The notes: generated by a model not told the origin, from the sequence alone. Numbered from the stretch's first letter, positions 48,290 to 61,146 are shown. The stretch is DNA of 64,000 nucleotides from Juglans regia (GCF_001411555.2 NC_049907.1:38679482-38743481); one strand, 5' to 3'. Translations and numbers: made by a program.

Positions 48290-50160
48290 TGCTCTCAGCT
48301 TGGTCTTAGATCCACTTCTTGCTATGAAAAATATTTGGGCTTGCGTGCTCTTGTTGGCAAGTTAAGGTTTCAAGCTTTAAAAGGAATATTGGATAGAGTA
48401 TGAACTCGTATTAGCCACTGGAAAACTAAGCTACTGTCCCAAGCAGGAAAGGAGATTCTTCTAAAGGCTGTGTTATACAAGCCCTTCCTATATACTGTAT
48501 GGGGGGTTTTAAATTGCCTAAAGACCTTCTTAGAGAGCTTAACAAGGTCATGCACAGATTTTGGTGGGGTCAACAAAAACAGGAGAATAAAGTTCACTGG
48601 ATTTCATGGCAACAAATGGGAAAGCTAAAGCTATTGAAGGATTAGGATTTAGAGGATTGTAAAGCTTTAACTTGGCTTTATATATTGGCTAAACAAGGAT
48701 AGAGGATCCTACAACATCTTATTTCTCTGGCTTCACAAGTTCTAAAGAGGAAGTATTTTCCTTCTACTGATTTCCTTCATGCTAAGATGGGCTCGAGGCC
48801 TTCTTTTATATGGAGGAGTATATGTGCTGCTAGGCATTTAGTTGAGAGAGGATCTTTTTGGAGGATTGGTAATAGAGCATATACTTTAATCTGGAAGGAT
48901 AGGTGGTTACTTATTCCTACCAGCTATAAGGTTCAGTCTCCCATAACCTGTCCACCAGAATCTGCAAGGGTTGCAAATCTCATAGATGCTGAAGGCAAGC
49001 AATGGAAGAAAGAGTTGGTGGCTATTATGTTTAAGGAAGATGAAGCTGTTGTTGTACACAAAATCCCTATCAGCTCAGTTGGCTCTAGAGATAGATTGAT
49101 ATGGCTGGGTACCAAAGATGAATCTTTTTCAGTGAAGAGTGCTTATCATCTGCAAAAGGAGATTGCTAACATAAATAAAGGTCAGACCTCTAGTGGGACT
49201 TATCTGCAATTAGAGTGGACCTCATGCTGGAAGTTCAGGATTCCCAGTGCTACAAAAGTTTTTCTATGGAGAGCATGCCTAGAGTCCTTGCCAACAAATT
49301 TAAATCTCTTCAAGAAAAAGGTTATTGACTCACTTTTATGCCCCATCTGCCTAAGGGAAGAAGAAACAATGTCTCATGCTTTGTGGAGTTGTGCTTCTGC
49401 CATGGATGTGTGGAGTCAAGGGCCAAGAGTGATCAATAAAAGTTCTATCAGAACAGGTAGCTTCAGAGAGTTGGTTGAGAGGCTAATTTCAATATGTGAC
49501 CAGTAATATGTGGATTTGTTGGTAGTTACAGCTAGGAGTAGAAGAAACAATTCATATTTTAGGGATCTTTTGATCATCCTTCTGCTCTTGCTAACAAGGC
49601 TAGGGAACTGCTTGCTCAGTTTCAAGATGTCCAGCTTGGTTCTAAAGCTACATCTAGTGTGTCAACAACACACAATATGAGTTGGTCTTCACCTCCTTTT
49701 GGTCAAGTCAAGATTAATTAGGATACTACCTTATCTGAGTCTAAGGGAAGTGCAGGGTATGGTATTGTTGCTAGAGACCATGAGGGTCGGGTTCTTGCTA
49801 CTAAGAAGTTTTCAAGGCCTAGTTTATTTGATCCTCTGTTAGCAGAATCTCAGAGAACCTTTTTTGCTGCTAGTTTGACACTTGAAATGGGGCTGAGATC
49901 AGTTATCCTGGAAGGTGATTCATGACAAGTTGTTTTTGGTCTTCAGCAGCAAAATGATAGAGTTGATCGAGTTGGACTGATACTTAGTGATACCAAGGCT
50001 CAACTTTCAAATCTTGGTAATTGGAGAGTTGTTTTTGTTAAAAGATGTGGCAATGAATTTGCTCATAATCTTGCCAAGAGTTCTTTAGAGTTAGAACCAG
50101 ACTCTGTTGTTGATTATTCAACCAGACTGTACGAAGGTTTCTGCTAATTCTTTAAGTTAA
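48290..50160 (+). mobile_element. LINE remnant 2 (RT end, zinc finger, RNase H)
   Basis: A 5'-truncated plant LINE on the + strand. RT C-terminal pieces in broken frames occur at 48300-48780. One open stretch, 48787-49506 (239 codons), includes FWRIGNRAYTLIWKDRWL, DESFSVKSAYHL and the zinc-finger CPICLREEETMSHALWSC. An RNase H part follows at 49700-50150 with GSAGYGIVARDHEGRVLATK and VKRCGNEFAHNLAKSS. Stops replace expected Trp or Asp codons (for example 49719-49721), so it is dead. It differs in sequence from the LINE at 230-3386. No clear A-tail or target duplication was found. Confidence 0.82.
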
Positions 50161-52249
50161 TGAAGTTCATATTTTCCATTCAATATATATATATATATAT
50201 ATATATATAGCGATCAGCCTAAGATATATTCAATTTCCCAACTTGGGCAAACAAATTAATTAAGAGTTGCCGGCCCGATACATGCATGCACGGCAGGCCT
50301 TCATCCGCGCGCGTTCGGAGTTTTGTAATTAGTCAGGAATCAGTACTACGCCATTGACATCCAATGAATCTAGATTAAAAATATTTGATAATTAATCAGT
50401 GCGTTACAAAACCCAAGCTCGCACCATTAATTAACACGCTCGAAATTTATGAAGAAGCAAAGCAACGACGTCTCACCGTTATTTATCATTTTATTATTAC
50501 TTATTTTATTTTTATTTAATAATTGGGACTTCTCATTTTCAGACAAGAATTTCAAATTTTCGGATTTCCTTAACTACATGAGTCCCACCTGTGGGTTTTA
50601 GGAGATTTTATCAATAACTAACCTTACTCGATCTTAAGGCTTTGGATATTGGATAGATGGATGCATGTTTCCATCTCATCTCATCCGGTCATCTTAATAT
50701 CTAAATATCACAAATACAAACTCTTCTCAATTTTAAATTTTAAATTTTAAATTTTAAATTTTTTCTTTTAATTATTACTTAATTATTACAATTTTTTCAA
50801 ACTTTTAAACAAAACATAAAAAATAATTCAACCTTTTTAAATCCCAAAACATATTAAATAATATTAAAAAATTATATTATAACAATATTTTAACTCTATA
50901 ATATTTTTATTCAATTTTTTTTTCTTTTTCCAACACCCTATAAAACATTTTAACTTAAACCATTTATACCTCATCTCATCTAAAATATCTCACTACTATT
51001 TACAAACTATCTCATTTCAATTTATTATCCAAACTAGGCCAAAGAGTTTTCTCTATATTTTGCATCTTTTTTCAATCTTAATCCTTAACTTTGTTAATTA
51101 GCCTTGAGATCTTACAAATCTTGTGGAGAGAGAAAAAGATGACAAGCTTACTTAAAGATGTTGCATTGGTCTTATGCTATTATATTGCTTTGGACATATA
51201 ACAAGAATCCAATCGCCAAAACCATATCATGTCATAATTCACAAGATCACCAACTTAATTTCCTTCAAGATCAACTTGGAACATAATCTTTCATCAGTTG
51301 CACACACGGCCAATATTTCTCAATAATGGTATACCTTACACCAATATTGCTAAACTAAAACCAACCCCATAGCTATATATAGACATATAAATATATATAT
51401 GTATATATTTATAATTTTGTTATAATATTCCAAGTACAAAAAGTGGTGATTCAACCCCATACCTACACATAATTTTTCTTTTCATTTTATTACTCCTACC
51501 TACCTTCACCCCTCTCTATCTTAATTAGCTCCTCACTTCTACAACATCACCCCCTACTACTATTACCATTATCAGCCTTCAAATTCATAACTTCCATGGC
51601 TCTCAAGGAAACTCAAGATGTGATCCTACACTGATTTTACACAAACTCATTAACTGCAACATCTATCCTATTTTAGTTACACATATTTTACACAAACTCA
51701 CCATCACAAAATTATATAGATTTTACACAAACTCATCAAGAAAAAATAAACAATTACACAACCATATCATCACAACATTACATAGATTTTAGACAACCAT
51801 ATCATCAAAAAATTATACAAATTTTACACAATCATATCATCACAAATTACATAGATTCACATTTCTAATTTCCATTTCCACTATCAAATTACACAGAAAT
51901 AAACTTAGACACAGAGAAGAAGATGGGAGAAAAGAGAGAGAAGACGAAGGGAGAAGAGAGAGAGGCTTACCATGTCGCACTTAATTTTGAGAGGACGTGT
52001 ATTGGACTGCAGCATGCAGAGGTGGCTGGGGAAGGGTGGCTAACTGGGTGGGGTCGCGGTGGGGAAGAGAGGCTCTGGGTGACTAGGTGAGGTCGTGGCA
52101 GGGGGAGAGGGTCGCAGTCGCAAGGAGAGAGAGGTGAGGTTGCGGCAGGAGGAGAGGGTCGCAGTCGCAGTCTCTGGGGGAGAGAGAGAGAGAGAGTAGT
52201 GGGGTGGGGGTTGAGGGAAGAAATGAATAAGGGGAAAACGTAGGTTTTA
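50161..52249. other. Spacer with MITE and short tandem repeats
   Basis: 50655-51040 looks like a MITE with CTCATCTCATC words near both ends and TTATCCAAACTAGGCC at the right. 51630-51860 is a run of imperfect ~45-bp repeats built on TTTTACACAA..CATATCATCACAA. 51900-52200 is GA/GGGG-rich. Short open frames here are low complexity. No gene is supported. Confidence 0.45.
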
Positions 52250-52770
52250 ATTTTAATAGCTTTTGCACCATGTTATTATTGCCGTAAAAGCTGATAACGT
52301 CGCTAAAAAAGCAAATAACCCAGAATAGAAAAAATAATTCAGGTAAGTTTATTTACGGCGAGAAAAAGTTACCACACAAAGTTGATAACCTCGTTGCAAA
52401 AACTAATAACCTACTAGAAATCCATATTTCTGGTAAGCGACTTTTTGTGGTGAGCAAAAGTCATCGCAGACAACATTTTTTTCTCCACAAAAGCATTCCC
52501 CCCACAAGGTTTTACTTGCCGACGTGATCTCATGGTAAAAAGCTTATTTTTTTTTCTATGAAAAATTTTCGTGTCATCAACTAATTATTTGTCACGATTG
52601 TATATCTTGAAAATAAAATTTCTGGCAAAGACCATATATTCTTATAATGTTAATTCTTATTTTTTCCGGCGTCGCTTATTCAGTAATTGATAGAAGTAAA
52701 GAAAATAAATAAATAACAGAAAGGAAGAAGAAGAGACAGATAGATAAAAAATTTCTCACTAGAAGAAAAC
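52250..52770. mobile_element. Possible CACTA-type relic
   Basis: Repeated subterminal-like words (GCCGTAAAAGCTGATAAC, GTCGCTAAAAAAGC, GGTAAGCGACTTTTTGTGG, GTCATCGCAGACAAC) resemble the ends of plant CACTA elements. CACTAGAAGAAAA stands at 52758. A matching opposite end and a 3-bp duplication were not found, so this is tentative. Confidence 0.25.
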
Positions 52771-53015
52771 CCCGTTGGTAATTTATAAATAGCCACTATT
52801 ATATATTCATCATTGTGTGACAAACCGTGTACGCCAAGCGACATGATCTCCATGCTCCAAATTAGAAGGCAGAGATACCAGTATAACAATATTATTCATT
52901 ACTTTTGTCATAGAAAGTACTGGTAAAGTAAAATAGATCAGTGCATATCGATAGACTCTGGAGTGCAATATTCTTTGATGTACTTTGGGAAAAGGATCAA
53001 GTATTACTCCTGGCA

Positions 53016-56000
53016 TTAATTCGAAGTTTCGATTTCTCCATCGGGAACAGGATGATGATCAACTCCCGAAGGCACATCAGTTTGATATGGATTGCCGAAT
53101 GCAGCATGATTTCCAGGACGCGTGAAGACAATCTATATAATATATGTAATATTAATTTCAAATTAATATTTGTGAGTTCTAGCTCCGATCCAGTACTATA
53201 ATAATTAATTAAGCTACGGATCGGATCGAGTGTAATCGTATTCTAAGATAGCAAGTTCGTGAGTGAACATATATATATAATGATAATAATCATGATCACA
53301 TGAGCAATATTTAAAATTGAATGTAAAATGCATGACATGCGATCGCATGAGTGACTATTAATATCACAATTATATATAGAGAATAACTTATAACCGGTGT
53401 CTCCTATCAACCTTATATATCGGAGACCAATGTCAGCTTGCCACGTCAGGAGATCATGAGTGAAATCCCACAGCGTAAACAGAGAATAAGCTCTCTGCTC
53501 TCTGCTCCCTCTCTTTCTACTCTCTCGATCCTAAGCTCTCACACTCTCTCTATCTCTCTGCTCCCTCTCTCTCTGCTCTCTCGATCCGAAACTCTCTCAC
53601 TCTCTCTGTCTCTCGAGTCTCCCTCTCTCTCTACTCTCTCCTGAGCCTCCCGAGAAAACCCAAACCCAAACCCTCATGCTGCCTCTCTCACTCTCTCTGT
53701 CTCTCGATCCGAAAGATGGAGACCATGTGAGTATGCAGTTGTTCTCTACCAGCACTACTCTGCCCGTCTCTGTGACTCCTACACCATTATCTTCTTCTTC
53801 TTCTTCTTCTTCTTTTGACAAGAACAAATTAAAGATCAATGAAAATGACTCACGCAGATAGAACCAAACACGCAAAGGCCAAAACAAAAGGCCAAAGTGG
53901 ACACAAATATAGATACAGATGCAGCAGACCTCTAATAAAGAAAATATCTAGCTAATTAATCAAGATTTTCCCTACTAGTCTGCATTACTCGATCTACTTT
54001 CAGAATCTTTATAATGCAGTTAAAAGAGCGTTTGTACTGTGTTCCACTTTCAGCCCTTCTATCTACTTACAATTTCATATGATTCATCAGCTGCTAGCAG
54101 GGACACACTGATCACTTCGGTTTGCGTAGAATCATGCATTGATCAGGAGAGTTTTCATGAAACACTACGTACTGAGTAACAAACATTCACTTAGCATGAG
54201 CCAAAGTACTGTTGTTTCTGTAAAGAAACATTAATTAATTACTTATTACCTGATAATCTCCGAGAGTACGCGACTTAAAACCAGCTGCACAATATTCAAA
54301 GTAATATTCCCACGTCCTTATAAATTTTTCATCAAAGCCGAGAGCTATGATTTTGCTGCAAAACGATACAAACATTAGTTATCATAAACATTAGTTATAA
54401 TAAACCTAGGCGGCCTGTCCCTTTCATCTCCGAGATAGGCCTGCAGGTTTCAGTAGGATGCCTTCAGGCTGATACCGATCAAATATATAATCGGTAGCTT
54501 CATCAAGTTGAGGTTCTTTAGACCAAACTTCTTTGAGATACAGTCAAAGTAAGAAAATTATAACACTAAATATAATTCAAAATGATTATTTTTAATTCTT
54601 ACCTCCGGTTCTCCGTGAAATTTTTTCTCCAACATCTGAGTGTTTGGTAGTAATGAATCCCGATGTTCGCCAAGAGCTCCACGCTGCACTTAGAGAAATT
54701 ATATAAATCTCCGAGAGATTGTTATATAAATACTCAAAAGTAAATTACCAAGCGAATAAAGAATTATACCTGAATCTGGATGCAGAAGCCATCGCTGCTG
54801 TTATCCTGCTTAGTGATGGCAGGCATCCACCGGGGAAAATATATTCCTTGATGAAATCTGAACTTTGCCTATACTCATTATATCGTTCATCTGGTATCGA
54901 TATGAACTAAGAACAGATCATCCAGCTTAAAACAGTTAGCAATACTCTGAAATTGTCTCAAATTCTAGTAGATCATCGTAGGAAATAGTAAATAAGCGGC
55001 TAAACCTTTTTTTCTATTATTATTCAAATTACACTGAGTCTCATGGACTTTCACCTTTCTGCAGTGTGATGATCTTTACATCATCAAAGTTATCACTCGA
55101 CTTACACTTCCGATCCCAGGTTTCTAAAGAAGAGATTGATGAATTGTTGTTCATGGACCAAGGAAGGGCTTGGATACAATCGAATTAAGCTTTGGTTCAA
55201 GTGGGGTTTCGGCCCAATTAATGCTTTGGGCCGGCTAAAGTGGGTTCTTCAAAGAGCAAGTGTGCTAGATTTTGTGCTCGTCTTTTCATATTACTTAATT
55301 GTTTGCCATCTAGAATCTTAATTTAATATAAGAAACTATTATAATATTCCGCCGGACATACAACAGTATTTTTTTTTTTGAGTTGGGCCAGGGGTTTTCG
55401 AACTCCAAACCTTCGTTTTGAAGGTTGAGATTATGTCAATCAGACCTCGAGACGTTGGTAATTTACAGTATTTTTATGGTGAAAGCCAGGCAACATTTTT
55501 AGCTTTTCCTCCTATATTATATCATTACCTGCAGAACAAGAAGCCCGTCTTCTGCTAATAGTGATTCACAGCAACCAAAAAAATCTTCCATATATTCATG
55601 GCCCACATGTTCTATCATCTCGCTGAAAAGTTGCATCAAAATAAATATCATGGTTTTTGTTAGAATCATTATGGGTAGAGATATTCAAAGATTTGGTAGT
55701 AAAAGAACTCACCAGGATATAATTCTGTCATATTTATAGGTAGGAGGCAATTGCCGGTAGTCGCAAAGAAGTAGTCTAATATGGTCCTGAGATCAGCAAA
55801 GTTGATTAGGAGTCATTTGAAAGTAACTGGACCTTTAAGAGAAGAAGTTCATTAGATGTTCTCATTAGGGGTGTAACCGGTCCGGTCCGGTCCGGTTTTG
55901 GACAAAATCTAGGACCGAACCGGTATGTACCGGTTTTGTATTTTTCAAAACCGATTACGCCCCGATTACCCTCCTAAACCGGTACTTCCGGTTTTACCGG

Positions 56001-57383
56001 TTTCCGGTCCGGTCCGGTCCGATTTTCCGGTTTTTTTTAAATGTAAAAAACATATAATAAAGTGTTAATTCTTATTATAAAATATTATTAAAAATTTAAT
56101 ATATATATTATGCTTAAAGCATATGATCAATTAAATTTTTATCTTTAAGATTAAACTTTTATTTTATAAATTATAACAACATTATCTTATATATAATTAT
56201 ATTAATAACATATGATCAAATAAATTACAAATGTTCATATTTAAGATTAACATTTTATGTTATTATTTATAAATTATAATATAAAATTTTTTCATATATG
56301 ATATATAATTATATATATATAATTATATATCATATATATAAATATTTTGTATAATATATAAATTAATTTTTATATTTTTTTTTTCCAACCGGTCCGGTTC
56401 GGTCCGGTCCGGTCTCAAAAACTACGGAACCGGAACCGGACCGGAACCGGCCGGTTTTCATAAAATAGGAACCGGTTTCGGACCGGACCGGTTCAAAACC
56501 GGACCAACCGGACCAACCGGTCCGGTTCGGTCCGGTCCGGTCCGGTTTTCCGGTTTCCCGGTTTAAATTTACACCCCTAGTTCTCATGCTGAGAGAAGAA
56601 CCGGATCATTGTTGATCCATGCAACTTGCTTCCTAAGATAGAACATGATGTAATGATGTTTTGATCCTCAAAGAAAATGTATTACAGAGATTACAATTTA
56701 TATGATTACTGGGATTTGTCTAATGTATAATAGGATAAAGAGGGCTAGCTGTTATGCACATGAATTTTAGGAAGCTGCTTGTTGCCTTGTGTGTGTAGCA
56801 TGATCTTCAGCAGAGGAAGTCTTGCCATGAGTTACACTGCTGACAGATGATGTATTAACATTCGAGAGAAATGATATTTGCAGTTTTATGATGTGCAAGT
56901 TCCGCACATTCATTTTGAAAAAAGTAAGTAAATAAGAGACTCACATGAAAAAATAATTTTTTTAAATGTTAGACCCTAATTTTTTTAAAAGAAGTACGCA
57001 GGACATGCATACCTTAAAATTGTATATAACATTACTCTCAACATTTCCGACAGCTGAAGATATGATCGAGCTTTCTAAATTATATGAATGGCATCTTATA
57101 TATCCATATCTTAAAATAACTTTTAATAGAAGTTGTCTTTTATTTCAAACTATCAAATAAAGAAAATAGTAGGTGATATAACAGAGTTAAATGACTCAAT
57201 TTTAATTTCAATTTGGGCACTGAGGAAGAATGTGAGGTTCAGCTTCCAGATTCAGTCCGAGGAAGAAAATTAATAGAAAGACCAGTCGCATAAAGAACCA
57301 GATGATGAAAACTAATCCAACGTTCTGTATCTGGCTGCAAAATAGGTTTAAATTGCAATATAGATGCTTTACTAGAAAAGTTC

Positions 57384-57414
<31 letters not shown>

Positions 57415-60400
57415 ATGTCGGAAACCTCTGTAAGGCAGGACCCTTTGAATCCATCCCTACTAGTAAATCCCGATCCCGTGCACCGTATACTCGAAGTGTA
57501 TACATATATATATACACACACACACGCATGGAGTACCTGAAGGCCAGCATCTTTCACTTTCTTTTCCGCATATTTCAGCTGCGCTTCAGACAGAGTGATG
57601 CCAGTGTATTTGCACCCAGTTTGTTTGACAGCTTCAATAGCAAAGCCTCCCCATCCACACCCAATATCAAGGACCTCATGCTTCTTATCAATTCTTGCCT
57701 AGTAAATTGGAAATGAAGACAAAGTAGAAAGTTTAGTACAGAGAGAACTTCTAAAATTTGGCATGATCGCAACAGAAAAGACCCACCATTTCAATCAGAA
57801 GAGAGATTTTCCTCAGCTGTGCAACCTTCAAGTCTTCATCTTCCTTCTGAGAAATGTTTCAATACAGATTAATTCAAGTGAAAAAGTTGACACTTTGTTT
57901 AGTAGCGCGCAAATCATCCAAAGGTTGTGATACCGACCTTAAATACAGCAGACGAGTATTGCATTGTTCCGTCCAAGAACAGGGAAAAAAATTCATTACT
58001 CTAGAAAAACATCAAACACGAATTGTAAGCCTCTACTTGTTATATATATATACTAAGTCAGTAATCTGGTTCCAATACTATCAATCCAAACATGGTCTCA
58101 AACTGAACGCAGTTTAACTCGTTTATAAATTCAGATTGAAGATCGAGGTAAAACACCCAAACAAATACGAGTTCAACCCATATTTTTATCGACTATGGCT
58201 ATTAGCTTGTTAGTAATGGTCCTCCTTGAGATATCCAAACGCATGAAATAAAAGCAGCGGAATTTACAGGTCAAAATGATCATATACCAAGTCATAATGA
58301 CGAGAGATGTTCCTGCGACCCTGTGTAAGAGTATTTTGCCTCAGCAAATGCTTGAAAAAATATTTTGCCGATGTTATGCCAGCTGTGAATAGCAATGGCG
58401 TCCACCAGCCCCTAAAGCCAGCGAAAGGTGAATGCTCAATCGAGTGCATACAGTTCATGAGGAGATGAATAATAGTAAATAAAAGAAGCAAATTCTATCA
58501 GTTGCCATATACCTTCTGCTTTTCGACCTTGAGACAGAGGAATTTGATTCTCTACTGGCAATAAGAATCTGCAAAACAAATCAGCAAAGGCAAATGCCGA
58601 GGATCAGAAGCAAATACCAGTAGATCAAACATATAACCTCTGAGCTAGCATTCCTTTTTCGGATTGGTCAGAAAAATCATCTTACCATAAAAAGGTTTAG
58701 AAGACCTTCATTCTTATCTGTGAAAGAAATATCCCCATCAATATATGCATCTGCTAGGCCTAAATCAGCTCGTGTCATGACCTGCTCATAACCCTCAACT
58801 TCTCATCAATGCTGGTGAGAAAAATTGCAATACAATAAAACGATGATCTTTTAAATGCTAATATACTGCCTGGCCTACTCTTTAAATTTTGTGAAAATTT
58901 TCCTACTAATCTCAACACTATGTGACGTGATCTTCGTTAAAAGAAAAAAAAGATTCCAAACACAGACTAAGAGTACTACCTTCCAGTAAAATTGGGGACT
59001 ATGAACTTTAAGAACAATTTTTAGAGAACACTTTCTCCTTTCTCCTTGGAAGGTAAATGTTGTACCATCTTCCTCCAATAATCTGCAATACCAAAAGTGA
59101 TGTCATATCAATCGACTATATGAAATTTTAGTATAGTTAGGTAAAGTACAGGAGACATTGGCTAGCTGTTTTGAGTGTCTACATAATACAGTGGAGGTTT
59201 AGGTGTTTGACGAATGTGGTGAAGAGATTATAAGTTCATGATTTTTAGATCTAATATTGGTAAGTACTGATGGTGTGAGGGGAGTAATCCCCAGGACCGG
59301 GCTAGGTCGGCCCAGAAGGCCCAGGAGTAGAAGCAATCGAGTGACACGCGCTGGCCAAAATATGGAAGGTAGAATTGTCTGACATCGCTATTGGTTGACA
59401 TCCGAGGACAGTCCTTGTCCTTGAATCCCGGGGCCTGGGCAGGCCTAAGGAGTGGACGCATCTGACCGAAGCCACGCATCATTTAATGGGGAACAGAAAT
59501 GAGCATGCCACGACAGGGAGCCACGTTGCATTTAATGAACCCCGAGGCCAAGCACGCCACGACGTGCCTCCTGGGTTGTCAATGGTCACCACAATCGAGC
59601 CTGGCAAGTTTGCCATAGGACAGGAAGGTGGCAGGAACACAAAGCTCGAGTATGGAGCAACACACCCACCATCTCCTTCCCAAGAAGAAATGCCTTGATT
59701 AGGTATATATACCCCTTCCCTTAGCAAGGGGAGGGGTTTGGAGACTTAGATACTTCATTTTTCACAATCCCCATAAGAAAATCGCATACTGACTTTGGCA
59801 TCAAATGTATCTCTCACTACCTCGAAACTGTCGTTTTGTAATAGTTGCATGTGAGAGAATTGGGTCCTTGTGGAGTTGCTCCAGCAAGGAAACACGACAT
59901 CAACAGATGGTATACATAAGTCATTCAAATCGAATTTTATTAGTTTTTTTTTTTTTTTTTTGGGTCAATATGGTCATGTCTATGTTTTGATCCGGTCTAA
60001 TTCGGTCTATCAACCTATCATATGAAAACCTTAATTATCATTTAAGGGCTTAGTACTCTAATATTCTTTGATATCCCTGATTCGGTATATATTTGTTAGG
60101 ACCGCATTCTCATGACAAAGTTGTCAACTTTTGGGGATCAAGATATATTATACTATTATATTAGAAGAGAAAGGAATACTAATGTCTAGTACCCTCCAAC
60201 TCACAAGTAATTACAATTTGTAAACCAAATTTTTTAAAATTATATATATGAAAAAATCTATTTATAAGCCTAATTATAATTTTTTGTACACTTAGCGCAG
60301 ACCGCTGATGTGGGCGACGCCTAAAATTAAGATTTTTATTTTTATTTTTTTTTGAGTTATGGTGTGTAAAGTGAAAAAAGTTTGTTAGTTTAAAATTGGA

Positions 60401-60842
60401 AAGTGCATTTCCCCTTATTAAAATCTCACTTGAAAGGTTCCCAACTATCTACTTAAAACTTTAGACAAGGACTACAAATTTTTTACACGACCCAGAAAAT
60501 GGAAACAAATACGACATTAAGGCGCTCATCATCTGTCTATTCATGCATGGGATCAAGGCCCTTACACTTGGCCGGAGGTGAGCCGGCCCGGCCCTGTCTC
60601 CGAGGTTTTAGAAAAAGATGTCGCTGCATTAAGGATTCATGATGTGTACATAAATGTATATATATAGCTAGAAAAGAGTAGATCACTCACGTTAAACATC
60701 CGCTGGAGACATATGTTTGAAGAAACCTGGTAACAAAGAGGCGCGCCCCAGCTTCCACCATAGAAGGACGCACCAATATTTGTTTTGGCTTGCTCAGGAG
60801 AGCACCACTTTCACCGGGCAAACTATCATGTGCAGCAGCCAT
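53016..60842 (-). CDS. CFAS-type SAM methyltransferase, copy C
   Basis: Exons on the - strand: 60691-60842, 58980-59082, 58686-58781, 58513-58568, 58288-58411, 57938-58000, 57787-57846, 57537-57698, 55713-55786, 55529-55622, 54770-54906, 54603-54683, 54250-54355, 53016-53132. They join into 474 codons, all boundaries GT..AG. The protein is the cyclopropane-synthase methyltransferase domain. The SAM loop DIGCGWGG is at 229-236, MIEHVG at 299-304 with the presumed catalytic Glu301, HYYQTL at 384-389 and [13 protein letters not shown] to 427 with Cys423. An in-frame TAA lies nine codons before the ATG, and the codons just before it read LAAG, like the linker that follows the oxidase domain in long plant enzymes. 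The oxidase half is absent from the window. Introns carry a solo LTR, a hAT MITE and a SINE. It is the most diverged copy and has no exon duplication. Confidence 0.88.
53440..53860. other. CT-rich gene-leader-like stretch in CFAS C last intron
   Basis: About 53490-53720 is built of CTCTCTCGATCCGAAACTCTC-type repeats, followed by (CTT)n at about 53790-53815. It has no counterpart in copies A or B. The open frames on both strands are Ser/Leu or Glu/Arg repeats, not genes. It may be a captured promoter/leader fragment. Confidence 0.4.
55368..55460 (-). mobile_element. Short tRNA-like SINE
   Basis: Read on the - strand: GTCTCGAGGTCTGATTGACA (A-box-like), GGAGTTCGAAAACCCC (B-box-like), then a terminal A-run at 55368-55379. 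The spacing of the boxes and the tail fit a short tRNA-derived SINE. It lies in the intron between CFAS C exons 10 and 11. Confidence 0.45.
55866..56579. mobile_element. hAT-type MITE, copy 2 (8-bp TSD)
   Basis: TAGGGGTGTAAC at the left and TTTACACCCCTA at the right, with the 8-bp direct repeat GTTCTCAT on both sides (55858-55865, 56580-56587). The ends are arrays of GGTCCGGT and CCGGTTTT words, and the core is AT-rich. It is the same family as 23904-24595 but inverted. It sits in the intron between CFAS C exons 8 and 9. No transposase. Confidence 0.88.
59274..59905 (+). mobile_element. Solo LTR, probably Gypsy type
   Basis: 632 bp, beginning TGTGAGGGGAG and ending ACACGACATCAACA, flanked by the 5-bp direct repeat GATGG (59269-59273, 59906-59910). 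A TATATATACCCC promoter-like word (59703) and ACTGACTTTGGCATC (59788) are typical of plant Gypsy LTRs. No internal region follows, so two LTRs recombined. It lies in intron 1 of CFAS C. Confidence 0.75.
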
Positions 60843-60941
60843 GCCTGCAGCCAGCCTCCCAATTAATTACAAGTATACCTTTTTTTTTTCCTCTGCAAAT
60901 TAGAGTACCGGTATGCATTAGGAAACAAAACGAAGGTTAAT

Positions 60942-60944
60942 ATT

Positions 60945-60951
<7 letters not shown>
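60942..60951 (-). promoter_or_regulatory. TATA-like element of CFAS copy C
   Basis: TAATATAAAT on the - strand, ~100 bases before the ATG at 60842, at the place matching the TATA boxes of copies A and B (AAGGTT..TATA context). It is next to a (TA)n tract up to 60985, which blurs the call. Confidence 0.35.
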
Positions 60952-60987
<36 letters not shown>

Positions 60988-61146
60988 ATCATGAGTACTA
61001 GTACTGTACAACCGAATTGATAAAAGAAAAAAATGGAGAGTGGGATTAATGAGTCAAACGAAATTACCAGTTGTCAAATTTGCCTGCCAAATCAATTGCC
61101 AAATCAAAGTTGTCAAAGTTGTCTGCCAAATCCACTTATTCTATAC

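Noticed and set aside
52941..53201. + strand 86-codon open frame
   Set aside because: It overlaps the last exon of CFAS C on the other strand and has no motif.
53438..53887. Ser/Leu-rich and Glu-rich open frames
   Set aside because: They read CT repeats inside the last intron of CFAS C on both strands. No start context or conserved motif.
9287..60842. Recent bacterial gene transfer or contamination (CFAS being bacterial-like)
   Set aside because: All three genes have 14 exons with canonical plant splice sites and shared intron positions, embedded in plant repeats.
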